A stretch of 53,060 bases of DNA from Levilactobacillus suantsaiihabitans (GCF_004745505.1 NZ_RKLX01000019.1:1-53060), one strand, 5' to 3'. Positions 1 through 8,727 are shown, counted from the first letter of the stretch. The notes: generated by a model not told the origin, from the letters alone. Translations and numbers: made by a program.

Positions 1-1355
1 TCAATTTCTTGCGGATCCGGGTCGGCGCCCACCAGCTTGTGGTACAGAGCCGTTAACGCCCCGTCGGTCGGTTCCCCGGTCAGGACCCATTGGCCATCTT
101 CCTCATGGAATTCGGCGTCGGAGGTCTGCCCAGCAATCTGGACCAGCCATTCGAGGTCCGCGTCTTTTTGCCAGTCAACGGCTTGGCCCGCATCGTTTTG
201 GACCTGACCGTCGGCATCGTAACCCACGCCCGACACGGTGTAGGTGTCTTGCGGCGTTAAAATGTCAGTCACGGTCATTTCGTTTTTCGTCAAGGTCCCG
301 GTCTTATCGGTGTTGACGATATCCACGGCCCCCAGCGTTTCCACCGCGGGCAAGGTCTTGACGATGACGTTTTGCTTGGTCATCGCCTGCGTCCCCATGG
401 CCAAGACCACCGACGTGCTGGCCGGCAACCCTTCTGGCATCGAACCCACGACCATGGTAATAACGGCGATCAGCAGCGTTGGCAAACTGTAAACGTGGGT
501 CCACATCCCCAGGGCAAACAGCAAGACCGCAGCAATCAAGATGGCCACGGACAGGCCCAGGCCTAAGCTGTTCAAGTTCTTCATCAGCGGCGTCGTCTGT
601 TGTTTGACCTCCGCGACGTTCTGTTGGATGTGCCCAATTTCTGTTTGCGCCCCAGTCACCGTCACGATCCCACGGCCGGAACCGTTAGTGACCGCCGTTG
701 AAGCAAAGGCTTGGTTGGACCGTTCGGCTAGCGGCAATTCGGCCACCGCCAGTGGGTCCTCACCCTTTTCAACCGAATCGGTTTCCCCGGTCAAGGCTGA
801 CTCTTGGATTTTTAAGTTATCCGCGTCGATCAGCCGCAGGTCAGCGGGGACGGTATCCCCGGCTTCCAACTGTACGATGTCGCCGGTCACCAGTTCGCGG
901 GCAGGCAGGGTCACCTTCTGGCCATCGCGATACACGACGGCTTCGGATACCAATAGCGCCTTGATGCGGTCCAGCGCGTTATCCGCCGACCGTTCCTGGA
1001 AATAACCAATGAAGGCGTTGGCGACGATCACCAGCCCGATAACAATGGAATCGGAATAGTGATGCATAAAGAAGGTCATCAGCGCTGCGGCCGCCAAAAT
1101 GTAGATGATGGAGTTGTTGAACTGCTTCAAGAAACGCAACAGGTTTGACTGTTTCTTGGCGGTCAACTCGTTGGGGCCATTGGCCTGTAGGCGTTTTTTC
1201 GCCTCGGCCGTGGTCAAGCCCTCGTCTGCATTGGTGGCAAAATCGACAAGTAAGGACTCAGTCGAGCGCTGCCATAACGGCGTCTGCTGGCTGGGTCCAG
1301 GGTCAGTGGTCTCTGCTTCAGTTGGGGTAACGGTTGTCTTAGGGTCTTGTGCCAT
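1..1355 (-). CDS. P2-type cation-transporting ATPase (N-terminal 451 residues; runs off the window)
   Basis: Integral membrane ATP-driven cation pump. The first 451 residues are visible and the C-terminus lies left of base 1. In order there are an N-terminal actuator/cation-ATPase segment (about residues 20-90), a first membrane pair (about 75-115), the actuator loop with the TGE motif (ALTGET), a membrane pair containing PEGLPAS (the metal-site segment of P2 ATPases, MPEGLP), and the phosphorylation motif DKTGTLT with the acceptor Asp at residue 350 (codon 306-308). That position is close to the one usual in SERCA-like pumps. No heavy-metal CPx motif is present, so Ca2+, Mn2+, Na+/K+ or a similar ion is likelier than Cu or Cd; the ion cannot be decided from this part. 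The start ATG at 1353-1355 follows GAAAGGAAG. The gene is divergent from the oxidoreductase at 1664. Confidence 0.92.
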   Translation of the reverse strand, partial: MAQDPKTTVTPTEAETTDPGPSQQTPLWQRSTESLLVDFATNADEGLTTAEAKKRLQANGPNELTAKKQSNLLRFLKQFNNSIIYILAAAALMTFFMHHYSDSIVIGLVIVANAFIGYFQERSADNALDRIKALLVSEAVVYRDGQKVTLPARELVTGDIVQLEAGDTVPADLRLIDADNLKIQESALTGETDSVEKGEDPLAVAELPLAERSNQAFASTAVTNGSGRGIVTVTGAQTEIGHIQQNVAEVKQQTTPLMKNLNSLGLGLSVAILIAAVLLFALGMWTHVYSLPTLLIAVITMVVGSMPEGLPASTSVVLAMGTQAMTKQNVIVKTLPAVETLGAVDIVNTDKTGTLTKNEMTVTDILTPQDTYTVSGVGYDADGQVQNDAGQAVDWQKDADLEWLVQIAGQTSDAEFHEEDGQWVLTGEPTDGALTALYHKLVGADPDPQEI

Positions 1356-1392
1356 GTAAATAAAACTTCCTTTCTATCTGTGAAAATGTCTA

Positions 1393-1434
1393 TTAGCGGT
1401 CAGGTATGGGAAATGCAGCATACGGTTGGTGCAA
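1393..1434 (-). CDS. Possible 13-codon leader peptide upstream of the P-type ATPase
   Basis: A near-perfect Shine-Dalgarno, GGAGGTG (1441-1447), lies 8 bases before a TTG codon (1432-1434). This opens a 13-residue frame, MHQPYAAFPIPDR, closed by TAA 37 bases before the ATPase ATG. The strong SD is otherwise unexplained, since the ATPase has its own. Proline-containing leader peptides control some Mg2+ P-type ATPases (mgtL/mgtA in enterics), but this peptide is not homologous to mgtL by eye. It could instead be chance or a relic; no product is demonstrated. Confidence 0.35.
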   Translation of the reverse strand: MHQPYAAFPIPDR

Positions 1435-1528
1435 GACGTCCACCTCCAAATCTCATTTTTCGTTAATTTATTTTACCAAGTTTTCACCGGGATTGCATCT
1501 CATTAGAGTCGATTGCAACACAATTTTA

Positions 1529-1557
1529 ATAATAGGGTAAATGGCTAACGGTTACAA
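1529..1557 (-). promoter_or_regulatory. Promoter for the P-type ATPase
   Basis: On the minus strand, TTGTAA (1552-1557), a 17-base spacer and TATTAT (1529-1534) form a good sigma-A promoter. This gives a 5' leader of about 165 bases that contains the SD-preceded short frame. A second weaker extended -10 (TGGTAAAAT) lies nearer the gene, around 1480-1490. Confidence 0.55.
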
Positions 1558-1596
1558 TCAAACGAAATGTTTTCCTTTATGGCCCCCATCGTTTAC

Positions 1597-1602
1597 TATA
1601 AT
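1597..1602 (+). promoter_or_regulatory. -10 element for the oxidoreductase gene
   Basis: A perfect TATAAT sits 61 bases before the ATG at 1664. No convincing -35 hexamer is present at the right distance, so this is either a weak or an activated promoter. Confidence 0.4.
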
Positions 1603-1663
1603 CAATGACGACTCTAGTTTTTAATTTCTGTATTTAATCCACCAACAAAGAAGGATGATCAAC

Positions 1664-2638
1664 ATGAAAGCTTGGACCATTACGGGACCTGCGCCCCACA
1701 CCCTGGCTGACCTGAAACTGACCGACGTCGCGGAACCCACACCGGGTGACACCGAGGTCAAGGTCTACGTACGCGCCGTGGGCCTGAACCCCGCTGATTA
1801 TAAAGTCATCGCCGGCAGTAACACCACTCCCCGCGTCGTCGGCATGGATTGTGCCGGCGAAATCGTCGCGGTCGGCGCCAATGTCACCAATTGGTCAGTC
1901 GGTGACCGCGTTATGTATCACGGTGACCTGCGCCGCGCCGGCAGTCTGGCCGAATTTACCGTTACCACGGCATTGAGTCTGGCGCCAATTCCCAGCAACG
2001 TCAGCTTCGAACAAGCGGCCGCCAGCCTCTGTGGCACTTTGACCGCCTACCAGGCGCTGTACCGCAAGGCCAATTTGTCCGAGGTACCGACCGTCTTGAT
2101 CCACGCGGGCGGCGGGGCTGTGGGCTTGGCCGCACTACAATTTGCTCACGACCTGAACCTGCCGACGATTGCCACGACCTCGGCGCGCAAACGGCCCTTG
2201 GTCGAGCGCGTCGGTGCGGATACCATCATCGACTACCACCAAGAAGACGTGACCGCCGCCGTCATGGCCGCCACGGATGGCTTGGGCGTCGGCCTGAGTC
2301 TGAACACGATCGGCGGCGAAGAGCTAGCGGCCGACGTTGAGCGCATGGCCTACAACGGCCAGATCATCGCCATTGGCGACGGCATGCCGGCGCATCTGGA
2401 CCTCGACAGTAAGGCACTGGGTCTGGTGCGCTCCGCTCTCGGTGGCGTTTACGGCTCCAACAATCCCACGGAAATCGCCGACCTGGGCTTCATGGCCGGC
2501 GTCGTGGGCCAAAAGCTGGCCACCGGCGAGTTCGACCCCGTCATCGACCGGATTCTGCCGTTTGACGACGCGGCCGAGGGGTTGAACATCCTCCAGCGCG
2601 GTGACAACCTGGGCAAGCTCGTGGTTAAGGTGGACTAA
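1664..2638 (+). CDS. Zinc-independent medium-chain dehydrogenase, quinone oxidoreductase family
   Basis: 324-residue soluble NAD(P)H-dependent oxidoreductase of the MDR superfamily. It has the GroES-like N-terminal fold (GLNPADYKVIAG, GMDCAGEIVAVG at about 45-75) and a Rossmann domain with the nucleotide-binding AGGGAVGLAALQ segment near residue 150. The usual structural-zinc cysteine cluster is absent, which favours the quinone oxidoreductase/enone reductase branch over zinc alcohol dehydrogenases. The substrate is unknown. The start at 1664 is chosen because AAGGA at 1651-1655 sits 8 bases upstream; an in-frame ATG at 1655 overlaps that SD. It is followed by a structured repeat and a terminator, and is probably monocistronic. 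Confidence 0.9.
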   Translation: MKAWTITGPAPHTLADLKLTDVAEPTPGDTEVKVYVRAVGLNPADYKVIAGSNTTPRVVGMDCAGEIVAVGANVTNWSVGDRVMYHGDLRRAGSLAEFTVTTALSLAPIPSNVSFEQAAASLCGTLTAYQALYRKANLSEVPTVLIHAGGGAVGLAALQFAHDLNLPTIATTSARKRPLVERVGADTIIDYHQEDVTAAVMAATDGLGVGLSLNTIGGEELAADVERMAYNGQIIAIGDGMPAHLDLDSKALGLVRSALGGVYGSNNPTEIADLGFMAGVVGQKLATGEFDPVIDRILPFDDAAEGLNILQRGDNLGKLVVKVD

Positions 2639-2670
2639 CGGTTAGCCGGATTGCTGCTACATGGTCGGGA

Positions 2671-2872
2671 CTGGCCGCCTTACCGTTCGCCAAATATGGG
2701 TTGGAACGCGGTGGGCGGACCGGACCGAGCCTGAGAAGCGGTCTCGGCCTCGCTTTGAGCCGAAGGTCGCGTCTCAAAGACGCCAGTTGTCTACGGGCTT
2801 TCAGCCAACACAGTGTTCTTGATAGCTATCAATCCTGGCTGACGCAGGCTCCCGGTTTCATCAATTCTAGTG
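2671..2872 (+). repeat. Structured intergenic repeat, copy A (internally deleted)
   Basis: Shares the opening CTGGCCGCCTTACC and the arm GTTCGCCAAATATGGGTT (2685-2702), then the CTTTGAG/CTCAAAG hairpin (2753-2759 with 2773-2779), with the copies at 12.4, 23.2, 28.9 and 31.5 kb. The closing outer arm and most of the second module are missing. The sequence rejoins the family only at the 3' end (CCTGGCTGACGCAGG through GGTTTCATCAATTCTAG). It is therefore a deletion derivative, located just after the oxidoreductase stop. Confidence 0.7.
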
Positions 2873-2957
2873 AACAAGACCCTGTTATCCCCGAAAGTCG
2901 ACAACAACTCCCACCTTTCAACCTCTAGTCACCTCAAACAAAACCAGATACACCAAA

Positions 2958-2986
2958 GGCCGAGACCCCATCGTCTCGACCTTTTT
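2958..2986 (+). terminator. Rho-independent terminator between convergent genes
   Basis: The stem GGCCGAGAC/GTCTCGACC with a CCCATC loop is followed by TTTTT on the plus strand. It would end transcription coming from the oxidoreductase through copy A. On the minus strand only three T follow, so termination of the operon on the right is less certain. Confidence 0.7.
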
Positions 2987-3001
2987 CTTGTCGTTAAAAA
3001 G

Positions 3002-3643
3002 CTACCACACGAACGGAATCAGTTCCTTGGTCTCGCGTTGATAGGCCGCAAAGTCTGCGCCGTACTTGCTGGCGAGATACTTATCCGCCGTGGGAATGTA
3101 GGAGAAAACAAATAGTGCCAGTAACATCAGCGGGATGAGCAGGGCGTACAGATTTCCGGTCAATAATGCACACCCCAGAACCCAGAGCACGTCGCCGAAG
3201 TAATTGATGTGGATGGCGTATTTGAACAGGCCGCCGCGATACAGCTTGCCGGCGTTTTGTGGATCGGCCTTGAACGGCTTGCGCAAGAGTTCGGCCGTGG
3301 TATTGATCACGCTACCGGCCACAAAACAGAGCAAGCCCAAGATGTAGGCCCAGAGGCTAAAGCGACCCCCGTGCAGCAACAATAGTGGAAACCCCAAGTA
3401 GTAGAGCGCAAAGGCCAGGCTGTTGCCCAAGGCTTCGGGCCAGCCGATGCCCCGCGGCAACCAAATAAACATCATCGCGTTGAGGCGCACGAAAATAATC
3501 GCGAGGCACCCGGCTAGCGTCCAGGTGAGTACCGCCGATTGCCCACCAGTGGCGAGCCAATAGCCACTCACCATCAGGTACACACACTGGGCCACTAGAA
3601 TCGTCACCTTGGCCCCGTTGGCGGAGTGTTTCAAGCCATACAT
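3002..3643 (-). CDS. DUF1295 / steroid-reductase-like membrane protein
   Basis: 213-residue polytopic membrane protein with five to six hydrophobic segments. The C-terminal part (GGLFKYAIHINYFGDVLWVLG, then SYIPTADKYLASKYGADFAAYQ) resembles the DUF1295/isoprenylcysteine methyltransferase/5-alpha-reductase fold, in which that region binds the nucleotide cofactor. The substrate is unknown. ATG 3641-3643 is preferred over the adjoining TTG because AAGGGA lies 10 bases upstream. Only 38 bases separate it from the nucleotidase gene upstream with no terminator between, so it is probably the last gene of the phn operon; a functional link is not evident. Confidence 0.7.
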   Translation of the reverse strand: MYGLKHSANGAKVTILVAQCVYLMVSGYWLATGGQSAVLTWTLAGCLAIIFVRLNAMMFIWLPRGIGWPEALGNSLAFALYYLGFPLLLLHGGRFSLWAYILGLLCFVAGSVINTTAELLRKPFKADPQNAGKLYRGGLFKYAIHINYFGDVLWVLGCALLTGNLYALLIPLMLLALFVFSYIPTADKYLASKYGADFAAYQRETKELIPFVW

Positions 3644-3681
3644 CAATCATCATCCCTTGTTTTTCACCCAGCATACACCCG

Positions 3682-5235
3682 TTAGGTGGTCACCGTAAAG
3701 TTGGTCTGCGGCTGGCCCGTCACCACCGGATGCGCGGCGAAATACTGGCGAATAACCTCGGCCATATCCGTGTTGACCTCACGAATGACCTTGGCCGGCG
3801 TAAACATCGGGTAATCGCCGCCACCGTTGCCACGGTACTGGTTCATGGCCACGTCTAAACATTGGTCTGGTTGAATCGGTTGGCCGTGATACTCGAGTTG
3901 GGTCACACGCTGGCCGACCGGTTGGGTCAGGTCAAACTGATAATCGATGCCGCTATAAATATCATAATTGTAGAGCGCTAATTTCGGCGTGGTGAAGGCC
4001 GGCGCCACCTGCACCGTCCCCTCGACTAGGGTGAAGAAACTGGCACATCGCTCCAAAGCCGCGCGCAGATCCGCACCACTGAGCCGCTCGACTACCAAGG
4101 TGTTGGGATACGGGTAGCTGTTCAGTAATTGGCGCAACGAGACCTGGCGGGCAAACCCGCGAACGTCGTCATTGAACAAAGCCGTAGCCGCAATGTCGGT
4201 CTGCCCCGCCGCCATTTCGATCTGATTGATCAACTGAAGATACGGGTGACCGTGCAGTCGTGCCGCCATGGGATCGGTCACTTCTAGTGAAGCGCCCGTC
4301 AACTGGCCCACCGGTTGGTCCAGCCAGCGTTCGACGCGCTGCTGCACGGCGGCCGTCTGTTGCGCTAAGTCAGCCGCTGGCGCCGCCTCCGCCGTGGGCA
4401 ACAAACGCGCAGACCGGTCGACGACATGATGGTTGGCATCGAGTTCCAGGGTGATGGCGCCCACGGCCACGCCCTTTTCGCCCGGTTGCGTCGTGGCGAC
4501 GCCCTGATACACCCCCGCAATTTGCCGATGCTGGTGGCCGGTCACCAAGGCGTCAATGCCCGGCACCTGCGTCAACAGCTGATAGCCCTCGTTTTCGCCG
4601 GTCACTCGTTCGGTCGGCGTTCCCGTGGTCAGGTCGGCCTCAAAGCCGCCGTGATAGGCCACGATAACCACGTCGGCCTGTTGCCGCAGTTGCGGGACCC
4701 AGTGTTGCGCCGTCTTTAATGCCGACGCAAACTGTAGCCCGGCAAGGTGGTCGGCACGTTCCCACACCGGCACGTAGGCGGTGGTCAGCCCCAGAATGGC
4801 GATCTTCACCCCTTGCCGATGCAAAATGACAAACGGTGCGTCCACGATGCCCTGCGCCTGACCGCCAGCGATATTGGCGCCTAACAAGGGGTAGTTGCGT
4901 TGGGCCTCACAGTGGCGGATGTAGTCCAAGCCATAATTAAATTCATGATTGCCCAGCACGCCCGCATCCACGCCCAATTCTCGCGTGAGCCGCGTGAACA
5001 ACGCCTGGTCTGCGGCCGGTCGTTGGGCCAAATAACTGGCAAACGGCGACCCTTGAATCCAGTCGCCATTTTCAATCGTGACCACACTCTCGTCGGGACC
5101 CGCCGCGGCCTTGACCGCGCGAATCACACTGGCCGCCTTCAACCAGCCGTACGCTTGCTGGTCGGTCGCCGTTCGGTAGCTGGTCGGGTACACGTAGCCG
5201 TGCACGTCACTGGTCGATAAAATGGTTAATTTCAT
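3682..5235 (-). CDS. Cytoplasmic 5'-nucleotidase / 2',3'-cyclic phosphodiesterase (UshA/YfkN family)
   Basis: 517-residue metallophosphoesterase with the family's metal ligands in order: DVH (residues 10-12), NGD (56-58), GNHEF (95-99), YHGGFE, and GHQH near residue 235. A C-terminal 5'-nucleotidase domain follows, with the substrate-stacking and YRGNGGGDYPMF segment near 455-475. Family members release phosphate from nucleotides and cyclic nucleotides. No signal peptide, LPxTG or lipobox is present (it starts MKLTILSTSD), so unlike classical secreted UshA it should act in the cytoplasm. The TAA of phnE2 lies one base before this ATG and GAGGT precedes it by 9 bases, so it is translationally close-coupled to the phn transporter. 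It plausibly dephosphorylates whatever the transporter imports; this last step is inference. Confidence 0.88.
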   Translation of the reverse strand: MKLTILSTSDVHGYVYPTSYRTATDQQAYGWLKAASVIRAVKAAAGPDESVVTIENGDWIQGSPFASYLAQRPAADQALFTRLTRELGVDAGVLGNHEFNYGLDYIRHCEAQRNYPLLGANIAGGQAQGIVDAPFVILHRQGVKIAILGLTTAYVPVWERADHLAGLQFASALKTAQHWVPQLRQQADVVIVAYHGGFEADLTTGTPTERVTGENEGYQLLTQVPGIDALVTGHQHRQIAGVYQGVATTQPGEKGVAVGAITLELDANHHVVDRSARLLPTAEAAPAADLAQQTAAVQQRVERWLDQPVGQLTGASLEVTDPMAARLHGHPYLQLINQIEMAAGQTDIAATALFNDDVRGFARQVSLRQLLNSYPYPNTLVVERLSGADLRAALERCASFFTLVEGTVQVAPAFTTPKLALYNYDIYSGIDYQFDLTQPVGQRVTQLEYHGQPIQPDQCLDVAMNQYRGNGGGDYPMFTPAKVIREVNTDMAEVIRQYFAAHPVVTGQPQTNFTVTT

Positions 5236-5236
5236 C

Positions 5237-6049
5237 TTAGATCAACCTCTTCCGTAACTGTTCGGACAATGAATCGATCAGTAACACCATGATCACGATG
5301 CCGAGCAAGATGATGCCGACTTTCGGCCAGTTTCGCGTCTGAATCGCAAAGATCATCGGCGTCCCGATCCCCCCGGCACCAACCATCCCCAGAATGGAGG
5401 CGGAACGCACGGCAATTTCAAACCGATACAAGGTGTACGAGAAGAATTCGGGCATGATCGTTGGCACCGTGGCCAAGGCAAAGACCTGGCCGGATCGGCC
5501 CCCAGCGCTGGTGATGGCCTCCTCGGAACCCCGGTCCATATTTTCAATCGCTTCACTAAAGAGCTTGCCCAACATCCCAATGGAGTGGATGCTGACGGCA
5601 AGTACCCCGGCGTAAGAACCCGGTCCCACGGCCTTGATGAACATGATGGCCAACACGATTTCCGGAAAGGTCCGAATCAGCGTCAAGACCACCTTGCCAC
5701 TACCGGAGCGCAAGAAGAACCGTTCGTGCGTCCCCCGCGCGGCCCAAAAGGCGAAGGGCACGCTGATGACGGCTGACACGATGGTTCCCAAAAAGGCGAT
5801 GGCCAACGTTTGTAAGATCAACGAGACCAGGTCTTCACCACTGCCGTCATACACGTAGGACCACTGGGGATGGACCAAGCCATCCACAATGGACCGCGAC
5901 ACGGCACCGGCCGATTCCTGTAGTCCGGTGAATTTGAGGCCGTTGATCGTCCAATAGTACAGCGCACCAATCACCACGACCCACAAGAGCCAATTCCAGC
6001 GCTGCCAAATGGTGCGATGGGGCTTGGTCATTACTGTCGTTGTTGTCAT
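5237..6049 (-). CDS. phnE: Phosphonate-type ABC transporter permease PhnE (second copy)
   Basis: 270-residue inner-membrane permease with about six transmembrane segments. The EAA loop (SEAIENMDRGSEEAITSAGGRSGQVF, about 160-190) contacts the PhnC ATPase. The C-terminal GAGGIGTPMIFAIQTRNWPKVGIILLGIVIMV segment is typical of PhnE. It overlaps the upstream phnE by one base. The two permeases are related but clearly diverged, the usual heterodimer arrangement of Gram-positive phnCDEE loci. GGAGG precedes the start. Confidence 0.92.
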   Translation of the reverse strand: MTTTTVMTKPHRTIWQRWNWLLWVVVIGALYYWTINGLKFTGLQESAGAVSRSIVDGLVHPQWSYVYDGSGEDLVSLILQTLAIAFLGTIVSAVISVPFAFWAARGTHERFFLRSGSGKVVLTLIRTFPEIVLAIMFIKAVGPGSYAGVLAVSIHSIGMLGKLFSEAIENMDRGSEEAITSAGGRSGQVFALATVPTIMPEFFSYTLYRFEIAVRSASILGMVGAGGIGTPMIFAIQTRNWPKVGIILLGIVIMVLLIDSLSEQLRKRLI

Positions 6050-6843
6050 CAGAGCAGGACCCTCCTTAAGTGATTGCTGATGCCGTCAATCACCAGCACC
6101 ACGACGAGGGTGGCCAAGATGATCACGGCCGTTTGGCTGTAATTGAATTCGTTGAGTGACCGTTGTAAGAATACCCCGATCCCGCCGGCACCCAGGTACC
6201 CCAGGACGGTCGAGGCCCGCACGTTGATTTCCAGCGTGTAGAGAAAGTAGCTGATAAATTGATTCAAGATCTGTGGCAACACGGCGTACCAAATGATTGT
6301 CACCTTGGACGCCCCGACCGATTCCAGGGCTTCCAACGGCCCCATGTCGATAGTCTCAATCACTTCGTAGAAAAGCTTGGACACCATCCCAAAGGAGAAA
6401 ATGGCCAACGTGACGACCCCGGCGGTGGACCCAATCCCGAAGATGGCCACGAAAATCGCTGCCAATAACAAATCGGGCAAGGTCCGCACCAAGTCGAGGA
6501 ACAGCCGCGTGACATTGCGCAAGAGCCGACTGTGGATCAGGTTGCTGGCGCTGAGCACCGCAAAGGGGATGGCAAACGCCGCCCCAATCGTGGTCCCCAG
6601 AATCGCCATCTGAATGGTTTCTAAGAGCGGCTGAATGATGACTGTCGTGTAATCCCAGGCTGGATGAGACATGCGGACCAGTAGATTCATGAACTGGCCA
6701 AAATTACTGAAGAACATCCCCACATCAACGCCGGTCATTTGCGATGAGGCCACTAGTAAAACCAGCAACACCACCGTGCCGCCAATCCCCTTGACGTGCC
6801 AGCGCTGGACCCAGGAACGCCGGGGAATCTCTGGATAGGTCAT
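6049..6843 (-). CDS. phnE: Phosphonate-type ABC transporter permease PhnE (first copy)
   Basis: 264-residue permease with six predicted membrane spans. Its EAA loop is [23 protein letters not shown] (about 165-190) and it has the [13 protein letters not shown] segment. The start codon overlaps the phnC stop in an ATGA junction, indicating translational coupling. It pairs with the downstream PhnE. The imported compound is not fixed by the permeases: phosphonates, phosphite or phosphate esters are all used by members of this family. Confidence 0.92.
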   Translation of the reverse strand: MTYPEIPRRSWVQRWHVKGIGGTVVLLVLLVASSQMTGVDVGMFFSNFGQFMNLLVRMSHPAWDYTTVIIQPLLETIQMAILGTTIGAAFAIPFAVLSASNLIHSRLLRNVTRLFLDLVRTLPDLLLAAIFVAIFGIGSTAGVVTLAIFSFGMVSKLFYEVIETIDMGPLEALESVGASKVTIIWYAVLPQILNQFISYFLYTLEINVRASTVLGYLGAGGIGVFLQRSLNEFNYSQTAVIILATLVVVLVIDGISNHLRRVLL

Positions 6844-7601
6844 GCCTCTGCCCCCTCCGCGTAAATTTTGTTCAAGTCAGCTTCAGTGACCGCGGCAATT
6901 GGTTGGTCGTACACCAATTGGCCGGCCCGCAACCCGATGATGCGATCGGCGTACTTGCGCGCCAGAGCGACCGAGTGCAAATTGACGATGACCGTGATAC
7001 CGTCCTCGCGGTTCAAGCGTTGAAGCGTGTCCATCACGGTCGCCGTGGTCAAGGGGTCTAGCGACGCCACCGGCTCATCTGCCAAGATGATCTTGGGGTC
7101 TTGCATTAGCGTTCGGGCGATGGCAACTCGCTGTTGTTGGCCCCCGGACAATTCGTCGGCGCGGGTATACAACTTGTCCGCTAGGTTGACCCGTTGTAAG
7201 GACCGCACCGCCATTTCCCGGTCGGCCTTGCTGAAGAGGCCACAGAGGGTCTTCCAGGTCGGGTAGTAACTGACCCGGCCAGACAACACGTTGCGCTCGA
7301 CGCTGGAACGGTTGATCAGGTTGAAGCCTTGAAAGATCATACCAATTTTGCGCCGCAATAACCGCAGCGACTGGCCCTTGTAATCGTTGATGGGTTCTTC
7401 TTCAATCGTGATCTCACCAGAAGTGATCTCGTGCATCCGATTGATGGTGCGCAGTAACGTACTCTTGCCGGCGCCGGATAGCCCAACGACGACCAGAAAT
7501 TGGCCGCGCGGAATGTCAAAACTAATATCCTTGAGGCCGACCGTCCCGTTACTATAAATTTTATTGACGCCTTTAAACGAAATAATTGGTGCTTGTGTCA
7601 T
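6840..7601 (-). CDS. phnC: Phosphonate-type ABC transporter ATPase PhnC
   Basis: 253-residue ABC ATPase. Walker A is GLSGAGKST (about 39-47), there is a Q-loop (MIFQGFNLI), the ABC signature is LSGGQQQR, Walker B is [12 protein letters not shown] and the switch His is in NLHSVALA. The length and the [12 protein letters not shown] segment fit PhnC. It lies 97 bases downstream of phnD, across a hairpin that may attenuate transcription, and overlaps phnE by four bases. Confidence 0.94.
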   Translation of the reverse strand: MTQAPIISFKGVNKIYSNGTVGLKDISFDIPRGQFLVVVGLSGAGKSTLLRTINRMHEITSGEITIEEEPINDYKGQSLRLLRRKIGMIFQGFNLINRSSVERNVLSGRVSYYPTWKTLCGLFSKADREMAVRSLQRVNLADKLYTRADELSGGQQQRVAIARTLMQDPKIILADEPVASLDPLTTATVMDTLQRLNREDGITVIVNLHSVALARKYADRIIGLRAGQLVYDQPIAAVTEADLNKIYAEGAEA

Positions 7602-7616
7602 GGTTGGTTCCCCCGT

Positions 7617-7660
7617 AAAAAAGTAGCAAGGTGCTCAAACGCGCTTCCCCACTACTTTTT
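7617..7660 (-). terminator. Intra-operon hairpin between phnD and phnC (attenuator candidate)
   Basis: AAAAAAGTAG (7617-7626) pairs with CTACTTTTT (7652-7660). Read on the minus strand the stem ends in TTTTTT, the form of a weak rho-independent terminator. Placed right after the binding-protein gene, it would yield more PhnD than transporter subunits, as is common in ABC operons. Much of the stem is A:T, so read-through is expected. Confidence 0.5.
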
Positions 7661-7698
7661 GATTTTGACGTGTATTCAACTAAATGGTGGCTTGGGCA

Positions 7699-8652
7699 TT
7701 ACTTGTCCAATTGCTTGGCCTGCTTATCGTATTGCCGAATGATGTCGAAGTTGCTGTCCTTAGAGTCCACGTAACCTTCGTGCGAGTAAACGCTGGAAAT
7801 GATGGCGTGGCCCTTCTTGGTCTTGGCGATGTTCTTAAAGGCCGTGGCAATCTTCTTTTGCCATTTGCTGCTCATATCGCCGCGCACCGTGATGGTATCG
7901 TTCGGAATCTTAGCCGTGGTGTAGATCGGTACGACCTTGCTCATCACGTCTTTTTCGTCATTCATGACCAGCTTCCGGGCGCCTTGGAAGACGAAGGCGG
8001 CGTCGGTGTTTTTGTTGTAGACCGACAGCACCCCTTGGTCGTGACCCTTAACCGTGACGGTTTGAATGCCGGACTTGTTGATGTTAACGCCGTGCTTCAA
8101 CATTTCTACGGCCGGGTAGATCCAGCCGGCGGTCGATGTGGTATCTTGAACGGCAATCTTCTTGCCCTTCAGATCCTTGATGGACTTGATGCCACTATCT
8201 TTGCGAACCAGAATTTGTGACCGGTAGTAGTTGACTAATTTCTTGGTCGTCTTATCATCTGGTTCCGACACGCCGTAACGTTGGGCTTGGAGTAAGACCT
8301 TGTCCCCGTATTGCTTGTGCGCCAAGACATAGGCGTCAGGCGGCAGAAAACCCACGTCGACTTTCTTGGAGCCCATGGCTTCCACGATGGTGTTGTAGTC
8401 GGTGGAAACGCTGACCGTCACCGGAATCCCCAGTTCCTTCTTCAACAGGCCTTCCAGTGGCTTGGCTTTGGCTTCGATGGTCCCCGCATTAGACGACGGC
8501 ACGAATTCGACCGTCAACTTCTTCGGGGTATACGCCTTGTTGCCGGCCCCCGCGCTACTACTCGATGACTTACCACAAGCGGCCAGTCCGGCCGGTAACA
8601 ATAATAATGCGGCAGCGATCAAGAGTAATTTGCCCTTGCCCTTCAAATGCAT
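7699..8652 (-). CDS. phnD: Phosphonate-type substrate-binding lipoprotein PhnD
   Basis: 317-residue extracellular binding protein anchored through a lipobox (LAAC, Cys about residue 26) after a hydrophobic signal. The PhnD-family core is clear: VEFVPSSNAGTIEAKAKPLEGLL, DYNTIVEAMGSKKVDVGFLPPDAYVLA and QDTTSTAGWIYPAVEML; the STAGW segment normally contacts the phosphonate group. ATG 8650-8652 is used because GAGGAG lies 8 bases upstream, whereas an in-frame GTG at 8659-8661 overlaps that SD. No C-P lyase, phosphonatase or phosphite dehydrogenase gene is present in the window, so the ligand may be something other than a phosphonate. Confidence 0.93.
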   Translation of the reverse strand: MHLKGKGKLLLIAAALLLLPAGLAACGKSSSSSAGAGNKAYTPKKLTVEFVPSSNAGTIEAKAKPLEGLLKKELGIPVTVSVSTDYNTIVEAMGSKKVDVGFLPPDAYVLAHKQYGDKVLLQAQRYGVSEPDDKTTKKLVNYYRSQILVRKDSGIKSIKDLKGKKIAVQDTTSTAGWIYPAVEMLKHGVNINKSGIQTVTVKGHDQGVLSVYNKNTDAAFVFQGARKLVMNDEKDVMSKVVPIYTTAKIPNDTITVRGDMSSKWQKKIATAFKNIAKTKKGHAIISSVYSHEGYVDSKDSNFDIIRQYDKQAKQLDK

Positions 8653-8699
8653 GACATTCACTCCTCAAGTATGTAATTGAATTCCCTTTAGCAATTTCA

Positions 8700-8727
8700 A
8701 GTTTACCAGAAAATACGAACTTATCAA
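8700..8727 (-). promoter_or_regulatory. Promoter of the phn operon
   Basis: On the minus strand, TTGATA (8722-8727), a 16-base spacer ending in TGG, and TAAACT (8700-8705) form an extended -10 promoter about 48 bases before the phnD ATG. Confidence 0.55.
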
